From NCBI GenBank assembly GCA_026120185.1, contig JANUWF010001491.1:310001-374000 (forward strand): a DNA stretch of 64,000 nucleotides, given 5' to 3'. Position 1 is the stretch's first letter; each line of letters opens with the position of its first letter. Below the pieces are notes generated by a model. That model made no database searches. It saw only the letters and a program-made list of their open reading frames with translations, and was not told the origin of the DNA. A program made the translations under genes and the position numbers. Positions 55,797 through 64,000 of this stretch are shown here, in pieces. Source of the stretch: Voacanga thouarsii (Eukaryota; Streptophyta; Magnoliopsida; Gentianales; Apocynaceae).

Positions 55797-58700
55797 TGTA
55801 ATACCCTACATTTTCGAATTTCAAATAGTTACTACTTTTGAAAAAATAGGAATTTGTACCAATGGCCAGAATAAGAAATGGTAAGTATAATGAGATGAAC
55901 ATCTTTGTGCAATAAAAATATCCAGGGGCATTATTAGAATTTTGGAATTTATAAGGACCTAGATAGAATTTTTGAATTTGTTCTACTCGTACTCTAAATA
56001 TTCAGATTGTGACTACTTTTAGTAGAGTGAGAGTTTGGGGGTATGCTCAGAACAAAAATTGAACAATGTGATGGGACAGATGTTTTGGTATAACCCGAGC
56101 TATCAGGGGCATTATCATAATTTTGACCGCAATTGGGGTTTTTCCACGAATTGGAAAGAATTGAGAAAAAAAATTGAGAATTTTGAGTCCTATCATTGAA
56201 TTCAGTGAAATTTATAAATTTTATTGGTGAAATAAAATATTTTCCTGATATGGACCGGAATTATAGCTATTTTCTGAGAAAAATTGGAAACATGGTCAAG
56301 ACTCGAACACATGGCATTGTGTGATTGGTGGATGGAGACAAGAGCCAAGTTATGAGAGGTTGTAAAAGATTTCCATATAAGATAAGCCTATCAAGTAAGT
56401 TTTATAAAATAAATAAGGAAATGGTGGAAAATTGAGAAAATGACATGTGTAAAGGATAGCCCATAATTCATTAATTATTGGTTGACCTTGTGACCACAAG
56501 ATGAGGTGGTGGAAGGCTGTTTTTCAGCAAGAAAAATGGCAGCAAGGAGAACATAAGAAGAGAAAAAGGAAATAAGGAAGAAAAAGTTGAGAAATTTTGA
56601 GGAAAATTAGAAAATAGAGAGAGAAAAGTGTTCTTGGTATTCCTGAGAAGAAATCAAGTTAGAGGATCTCACAAACAAGGTAAAAGACTACACTCCATGA
56701 ATTAAAGATGTAGATTTCATCGCAGTGATTGTTTTGATATGAATTTTAACATAAAATCATGAACATTATGATTATGTGGCATTAATTTGGTACTATGTGA
56801 AGAATTGTGTGTGTGAGTGTGTGCCGGTTGCTTGGATGGCTCATGTGTTATATTTTGTGTGATGGATAGGTGTGTTTTGATGGTGATTTGAAGGATCGAT
56901 CATGGTTGTAAAGGATGATGGTGGAATTAGAAAGAAAACAGGAGTTAAACGCTTAAAAGAACGAATTATGATCATTCTTGATTGTAAATATTGGTTGTGC
57001 GTTGTTTAAATATGAACTTGGCAACTTGCTTGAATTTGAGAAACTGAAGAATGAAGGGTACTTTGAAGGGAAATGAAGTGGATTAAATGTGCAATAAATG
57101 TTATAAAGCAAGGAGAACAAGTAAGTGAAGTTGATTGTGGAAAACGGATAAAATACAAGGAAATTCTTAGACCTTTTCGTCTTAGTAGTTTCTTGACGAA
57201 ACTGAAATTGAGGGAATGGACTCCATAGAAATGTAGTTGAAGGTCTAACAAGCATTTTGATATAAAATGGAGACCAATCGGAGTTGTGGATCAAAAGTTA
57301 TGCACAGAACAAAATGGTGTATCAAAGAGGTAAAATGCAAAATTTTATTTTAAAAGAAATGAACTCAAAGGAGTTTTATTTGTATGAAATGAGGAATCAA
57401 AAGAGTGAGAATCATTAAGAGATATTATGCTTATAAAGAGAAAGGAAATGCGGAAATAAGAAATGAAGGATTCGGATATATGATATATGTATATACGTGC
57501 TTATTCTACAAAGATAATGAAGAAATAGGAAATGAGTGATTTCTTTACGTTGGTACTAGTTGAATATTGAGTTAAGCCTTGGTATATCAAACTAAACGTG
57601 AAATGACGCTTAATGTAGGTTGTTCACATTAAGCATTTGGTGACCAACTAGATACGATATCTAGTCAACTATAATGTAGGACACGAGGTGAGTCCCACTT
57701 GTTTTACAAAATCCTATTTTATGCTAGTGAAATTATAGTTTATTGGAGAAATGGTTTATGAATCCTTTTAGTTTCTCTGAATAAATAAATAGTTTTTTTT
57801 GAGAAAGAAACGGTGTCATGCCATGATTGGATTTGAATGGAAAACATGAATTTTCATGAATGGAATTATTCATAATTAGTGACTACTTTTCCTAAAACCT
57901 CTTTGTGACAAGGTTAATGGTCCTTTGTGTTTTCCTGAGAAATATAAAACTATTGAGGATTTTAGGAAATGGTGTTTTCTATAAGGAATTTTAGGTCCTT
58001 TGAATTATGAATAATTTTTAGGTATAAATATATACCTGAAAGGCTTTCTTCTCGTTAATTATGAGATGAAATACTTTTTATTTTGGGAAAGCATTAATGT
58101 TCCTTTTTATGGAAATGATTTTTTGGAAAATGTGAATTACGAATTTATAACTGGAATATCTTGAATTAAATTCTTCTTTTTGGATTAAAATTTTGAAATT
58201 CCTGAATAATACTCTTTTTGAAATCGAGTATTCTTCAAATGACGAAAGTACCCTTGGAAACTCATTTTATCATACGAAAAGGACTTTTTATCCTTTTTCG
58301 CCATGATTTTGGAGAACGATCTCTTGGTATGAGATCAACTTTTGGAAAACAGTATTTTAATCCTGAAAATTATTTTATTGATATTTCTTTGGGAATAAGA
58401 TAATTAAATTGGCCTTGTAAGCCAGTAGGATTAATTAACTGATCTTGTGAGCTAGTGGGATCAATTTCTGAAAAATGATATTTTAGCCCCAGAAAATATT
58501 TTATTGGTATTCCTACGGGAATGGATATTTATCTGGCCTTATGAGCCAATAGAATTGGACTGGTCTTATGAACCGGTGGAAACATTGAGTACTTAACAAG
58601 AGTCGACCTTTGTATTAGCTTACGTTGAAGGTGGACAACCCTAAGTAACCTGGTTAGTTCTAGAGATCGTCTTAATCTAAATAGGGCAATAGGATATTGA

Positions 58701-58892
58701 AAACGACTGAGGACTTACCGGATAGGTTGGTAAGTGCCTGGTTGACTGCTTGCTCCCTCTCATGTGAGGAACAATATAGGAATGGGTCCCCGTATGTAAG
58801 CAAGCAATATATGATAACACATGCCCCCTCTCGTGTAAGGAACGGGTAGTAATCCAAAGGCCTATGAATCAGATGAATTGGGTAGAGTGTGA
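55797..58892 (+). repeat. Third gypsy-like LTR, 3' end missing
   Basis: Starts TGTAATACCCTACA. It carries a purine-rich leader followed by ACAAG|GTAAAAG (GT at 56680), and the ATTGAGTACTTAAC box at 58583 with the following segments typical of this LTR type. It lacks the GC-rich 3' end seen in the others and stops where the 58893-60015 copy begins. Open frames at 56953-57294 and elsewhere are unsupported. Confidence 0.65.
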
Positions 58893-59762
58893 CGACATTT
58901 CTATCGGAGGGAAGAGTAGGTGTCTCCTAACTTTCGTTACCACCGAGAACGTCAAGGAATCAATCAAAGAATGGTGCTCTAAAGTTGTGATTTTGTACAA
59001 AAATTCTCCGTAAGTAATAAAATAATTAAACTTTGGTAAAAGAGGAGGTGATTTCATGTACTAGGGGAGAGAGAGTGTGTGTGGGATGACTGTTAGGGAT
59101 TTTTAGGACTCAAAAATCTGATTTAGATAAGCTTTTATAGATGAATTATATTAGGCTTAGGAAATAGAAAAAAAAAGGATAAGAATTAAGGAAAATCTCA
59201 TTTTTCTCTAGGCTTTAACTAATAAAAACCTTTCTTTGATTAATTAGTCATAATCCTAGAGGGTTTGGAGAGCTAAGTTACAACACAAAGGCAAGGAAAT
59301 AGGAAAAGAATATTCTCTAATTTTTCCCCCTAAGTATTAAAGGGTTAGAAATAATAAATTTCCTTCAAGTTAATTTCCAAATATACAAGAATTGGGGTTT
59401 CCCCCCTTTTCCTATCCCTAAGTGGCCGCTACTAGGCTTCTAGAAGCTTAATGATTCCCTCAAAATAGTCTCCTAACTAGAATAAATATTTAAATTAAGA
59501 AACTTTAGTTTCTCTCCATATAAATAAAATAAGGGGAAGGTCTTGCTAGTCTAATATTTAAACATTTCCTAAAATTAATACATAAGCAAATAAATGAAAT
59601 AATCATATAATGAGTATTTAATAAATATATACAAATACACAAATATATTATAGGCATATATACATATGTAATTATTTAACAACTAGTAAATAGCTACCTA
59701 ATTTATTTTAATTAACTGCTATCCAATAATTAAACACACAATTTAGAGTTAGTCACATTTTC

Positions 59763-59810
<48 letters not shown>

Positions 59811-60015
59811 CAATTAATAATTTTATGTTAAAATATTTTATCAACCATTATTTCATATAGCGATTTCTCAAACATCTCAAAGCACAACAATTCTTCGACA
59901 ATCATACTCAAACAAATTCATTCATGACATGCCAAATATTTATTTGTAAAAAAGTTTATACTATATGGTCCATATATTCCCCCATTTCTAGGGACATTTA
60001 CTGTGGGGTGTCACA
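58893..60015 (-). repeat. 5' part of a minus-strand LTR, second copy
   Basis: From the TGTGACACCCCAC start at 60015 down to about 58900 it matches 55796-55553 and 51961-51118. (TA)n at 59766-59809. The 3' two-thirds of the LTR are absent. Confidence 0.7.
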
Positions 60016-60658
60016 ACTTCCCCCACCCCCTTTTTCTTTTTCTTTGGCTAAATAATGCTTGGTATGGCAAAAGTAGATTAAAGAGTACCTCTGGGTTGTG
60101 TTTACCAAGTTGTAGAAGGGTTGGATTTACCTCACTCAATTTTCTCGTAAACTTTTTCCCTCTTTTTGGCCGGCAGTACATATATCTTGTTCAAATATAA
60201 AAGCTTTCCATAAGAACATGGATAAGAACTTCTGAGGGTGTTAGCCTTACCTTGTTCAAATTGATCTAAATCTATATATAGATATATAATAGAAGCTGCA
60301 GAAGCCTATGAGAGAGCCACCTGGCATTATCTGACGCGGCCACGTGGCCCTTTGAAATCCCTTCAGTTAACTCAAACTCCTAATCTCTTTAAACCTCTTC
60401 AAATTCACTCCATATTAAATAATGAAACATTTAATCTTTTCAAATCTCTTCAATTAACCCAAACTCCTAATCCCTTCAAACCTCTTCAAATTCACTCCCT
60501 ATTAAATAATACAACTGACCAGACGAAGGTTCATTATTCTTTGCATTATGTTCAGTATATCTGAACAGACGAAGATTCATTGAACCGTTCATCTTCAATC
60601 ACATATTAAATAGTCCCCTGCGAAGACTACACACAACACAGCCTACAACCATTCTACA
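60016..60658 (+). other. Intergenic region with tandem duplication and CACGTG palindrome
   Basis: Non-coding. GGCCACGTGGCC, a 12-bp palindrome with a G-box core, is at 60338-60349. An 87-bp unit is repeated at 60361 and 60448 and the second copy runs to about 60510. The frame 60352-60564 is open only because of this repeat. It could be the promoter of the reductase fragment downstream. Confidence 0.6.
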
Positions 60659-61700
60659 ATGGAACAACAGGGCTTGGACTTTGTTCTGTTGAATCAATTA
60701 TCTCAAGGCAAGCAACAAAAGTGTATATGTTTCATAATTTTACAATTATGAGAGATATATCATGCTCAAAAAACTAACAGAAGTCATCAGGCTTGATTTA
60801 TTGGTTATGGATGAAAAGGTACGATCCCTGAAGTGTAAAAATTCGTTGTATCATGCTGCAGAATAATTTTCAGATTATTCATCTGAAAGGTACGATCTCT
60901 TTTTGCAGTCGGTTCGTAAGAACAATGGCTACAGCCATGGCTGCACATGTCAAGCCATTACCTACTATTTGCGCATTTATGCTATCGATTCCGTGTATGG
61001 AACACATATTGATAATCATGCTAATGTCAGTGGTCTTCAAGGCTTCAAATGCCACAAAGTTTTGTAAGTTCCTATGGGAATTAGCCTTAAGCCTATAAGA
61101 GTTCATTTTATTTTTGCATAATTTCATTCTTAGATTAACTAGCCTATATGGTGGTACAATTCTTATTCAAGTTTTGGGTGGGAAGAATTTTTCTGTTGTA
61201 GCATTTGAGCTCTTTCATTTTGAGAATGGGAACGGTGGTGAAAAAGATTGTCTAATTTGAACCTTTTCTTTTGGGCTTGTAATTATTTGATTGCAAACAT
61301 CTCTGCTGTAGCCTTTTTTTGTGTTTTTCTTTTGAAATTACTTTACTTAACCTTAATGCCACACCGATAGATGTATTGCATATCAATTTCATATCGAAAA
61401 TTTTATGGCATTTGGTCCTTTCAATAGTTTGATGACCAATCTTTCTACTAATGTCCTATGATGGTGATATTAGTTTCCTTTGACTATTTGTGGTTTTAGT
61501 CTTTTCAACTTCCACTAATTCTGATTGAGTCATTTAGATCTACTTCAGAATGATTTGTAGACTGTAAAAGTGTATTGGCAAGAATTGTGATTCATGTTCA
61601 TTTATGTTGGTTCATTCTTGAAATTGGCTTTTTTTTTTTTTTATGTAATTCATGTTTGCTGCATTATGCAATTGTGACTGTGAAAGTTTTCTTCTGTTAG

Positions 61701-61871
61701 GTCTCAAAATTAGGTTATGGCTATATGGGGCTTACAAGAATATGCAATTCTCTTGTACCAGAGGAGGCTGGGACCGCGGCCATTAAAGAAGCTTTCAACA
61801 AGGGAATTACATTCTTTGATACCTCGGACATTTATGTTGTTGATAATGCTACTAAGTACTTGATTGGGAAG
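61701..61871 (+). pseudogene. Aldo-keto reductase exon (gene fragment)
   Basis: The sequence between AG (61699-61700) and GT (61872) encodes 57 residues that match the start of plant aldo-keto reductases of the auxin-induced/perakine reductase type: KLGYGYMGLTRICNSLVPE, AAIKEAFNKGITFFDTSDIY, YLIGK. The aspartate and tyrosine of the active-site D-x-Y are present, but the following glycine is valine (IYVVDN where IYG is usual). A possible first exon at 60659-60682 (MEQQGLDF) would join in phase to give QGLDF-VSKLGYG, close to the usual QGLEVSKLG. No exon with the catalytic lysine and histidine is found down to 64000, so I take it as a fragment. The enzyme family reduces carbonyls with NADPH. 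Confidence 0.7.
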
Positions 61872-63106
61872 GTAAATTTACTCAAAATCATTTCCCTTTT
61901 TATTTTGTTTATGCTTTGGGACTTTCAAAGTGAAAAGAATCTTCCAATTGATATGAAATAAATAAATTGTAATCACTTTCAAATTGTTAAGGAGGATGAA
62001 ATGAACTTTTGAATGTATTCTATTATGCTTAGTTTGTTCAAGTAGATTAATGAGAATATTGATTGGAAGGACAGGTTAATTGCTGGAAGAATGACAATTG
62101 ATGCAGTTATGGTTATACTGTAACCACAATACTTCTAAGCATTTATGGCATAGCCACATTTCACAAATACTCTATTAACTCTCTGAGAAGCATTTTAGGA
62201 TTCTGTTGAGACTGAAAACAGTCCTCATCCAAACATGAAAAAATAAGGATACATTAACATGTACTGCATACGTTCTCTTGAACTATACGTAAAGACAACT
62301 GAAAGTGATTATATATCCCCCAATCTCTGAGGTTGACCATTTCAAGATTCAATCAGCAGTTTTGTTTCAGATGATCCTCTACCAAAGACCAAATCAGGGG
62401 TGATTACCCAAAAATTTTAACAAATTTTATGTCTTTTTAAAATTAAAATTTTTAGAAAAAATCTTTTCCAATCCTACCTTTTTTCTATTTAAAAATTTTT
62501 CAAAGTTACAACTTTTTTTCTAACATGTTTTTTTTTTTAATAAAAGAGGAGACAATAATGAATTTAATTCAAAATTTATCACCTAATAAATAATATTTTT
62601 TACATCTTTAATAAAGACACTTTCTTTCATTTTTGCAATTTTCAGCTCCTGTCTAATGGTAATTATACATTGTAAACAAGTTGACAATTTCAAATTTTAA
62701 ATGTTGAAAAACCTATTTCTTAGTATTTTAAATTTGATTCTTTCTCAAAAATAAAATATTGAAGAAAGATTGCATCTAGAAGGAGTTGTGACAGCAATAG
62801 TTTATATCGAATAGTAGTGGATGGTTGCTAACTCACCGGAAGTGTAAGCATTTTGTTGGCCATTAAAGGTGTCCATCTCATCTTAATGAATAAATTTTCT
62901 AGAAATATTTTGTTTCAAAATTCAGCACCACCAAGGGGGAAAAAAATCTAACTTAAAACTAATTGCTAATTAACGGCAAGTTCATCATTTTGTTGTTGTT
63001 TCAAGCATCTTATAAACTGCAAGAAATGAGAGAGTTTGGCTTGCCAATAAGCCTATATTTCATTAAACTCTCATTATAAAATTTCATGATTAGTGATGAA
63101 ACTTAT

Positions 63107-63147
<41 letters not shown>

Positions 63148-63184
63148 AAAGTAATAAGAATATGAGTCCATCCATACCATTTTT
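61872..63184 (+). other. Non-coding region
   Basis: AT-rich, no gene or element end recognised. It ends with (AT)n at 63109-63144. Confidence 0.55.
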
Positions 63185-64000
63185 AACATCAAACTCCAAA
63201 ATCCAACTTGCTCTTTTGGATAAAAAAATCAGAAATTTTGTGAAGGCTCAAAACACCTTCAAGGTAGGTTTGTTCAAACAACTTCATCTTCACTAATATT
63301 TGATCTCTAATGAATATATATAAGAATAAGCATGCTAATGGACTCTCTTCTTCTATTTTCTCTCTCTCTCTCTCTCTCTCTCTCTTAGCCGAACACTCTC
63401 TTCTTCTTGGCCGAATGGTTCTTCACCAATGGCCATGCTTTCTTCATCTTCCTTGGACGGATTTAGACATTTAGGAGTTGAGATCCATTCGAAACTCTTT
63501 CAAGGTACTCATCAATCAAGTAAGCCTTTTCAACCCTCCTTTTTAAATTCTAGATTCATGTCTCTAGGATGATATTGGTAGGAGATGGATTATGAATAGG
63601 ATTTGAGCATGTATTGTTGTGATAAGTAGAGATTGAAGCATGAAAAAAGCTGTGTTTATGATGGAGATGGGATTTATGCATGAGTTGATTATCTTGGTTG
63701 ATTGTATGGTGTTTTTAGGGTTTAATGCATGTTTCCATGTCATAGGTAGTATTTGTGATCAAGTATGCTAGAGATTATGTCATCTATGATGAATATGATT
63801 TATATTCATGTATGATTATTGAAGCCATGATTATGTTTATGCTAGTAGAGGTTGGATCATGCCTTGATAAATTTAGATCTATGCTTTTATTCATGATTTG
63901 GATGATTTGATGAATTTGAGGGAGTATATGTTCATGATTGTGGTTAGCAATAGAAATATGAACATGTAAGCTAATTTTATTTCATCAATAAAATATTTAA
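63185..64000 (+). repeat. Start of another LTR of the 8957-13244 family, runs off the window
   Basis: From AACATCAAACTCC it follows 10744-11540 closely: the splice donor AACACCTTCAAG|GTAGG (GT at 63264), the (CT)n tract at 63359-63385, and the GTCATAGGTAGTATTTGTGA segment at 63740. The part of the LTR before 10744 is missing, so the copy is 5'-truncated here or diverges at the (AT)n tract. Confidence 0.8.

Noticed and set aside
56953..57294. 113-codon minus-strand frame
   Set aside because: AT-rich LTR body, Ser/Phe-rich product typical of random frames.
60352..60564. 70-codon repeated peptide frame
   Set aside because: Opened by the 87-bp tandem repeat only; no start context or homology.
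1..64000. CRISPR arrays, rRNA genes and standard tRNA genes
   Set aside because: No regular spacer-repeat array, rRNA core or full tRNA cloverleaf was seen; the 23-bp palindromes are irregularly spaced.

Overview
This is an AT-rich stretch of a flowering-plant nuclear genome, probably a eudicot. It is a graveyard of nested transposable elements around one small host gene and one host-gene fragment. The evidence is plant Ty1-copia and Ty3-gypsy retroelements with tRNA-Met primer sites, Mutator-like elements (MULEs) that carry a plant mobile domain gene, an integrated plant pararetrovirus, and GT-AG introns. Prokaryotic categories such as operons, ribosome binding sites and CRISPR do not apply.

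Layout. 1-2213: retroelement leader and LTR remnants. 2215-5609: a decayed copia element (copia-1, SIRE/Maximus-like) cut off by a second copia element (copia-2, 5610-18483). Copia-2 has a complete 1670-bp 5' LTR, primer site, polypurine tract and truncated 3' LTR. Its leader is split by a 4288-bp solo LTR (8957-13244, target duplication TATCA). 18484-18908: a truncated LTR. 18909 to about 24950: an endogenous pararetrovirus (Caulimoviridae-like), with coat protein, protease, RT-RNase H and a coiled-coil ORF on the minus strand, but an intact dUTPase, a small ORF and a primer site inverted onto the plus strand. 25441-31660: a degenerate MULE transposase followed by a degenerate plant mobile domain (PMD) gene, the transposase interrupted by an 1818-bp solo LTR (25823-27640, duplication GATTT). 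32708-40805: a second MULE with both terminal inverted repeats, a 9-bp target duplication, a PMD gene and a full-length but broken transposase gene. It also carries eight copies of a 9-5-9 bp palindrome.

41157-48772: a conserved small plant membrane-protein gene of two exons, whose 7.26-kb intron holds two nested non-autonomous LTR elements (42202-46567 and 43349-46073). 49037-60015: more long LTRs of the same gypsy-like family, including a solo LTR at 51962-55547 with duplication TATAT. 60361-60510: an 87-bp tandem duplication. 61701-61871: one aldo-keto reductase exon. 63185-64000: the start of another LTR of the 8957-13244 family.

Taken together, only the membrane-protein gene looks like a functional host gene. 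The complete MULE landed about 350 bp upstream of its start codon. The viral dUTPase ORF is uninterrupted while the rest of the provirus is broken. The strongest candidates for something new are the palindrome family of the MULE and the dUTPase-bearing, partly inverted pararetrovirus. Reading is by eye; homology calls rest on recognised motifs, not on database searches.
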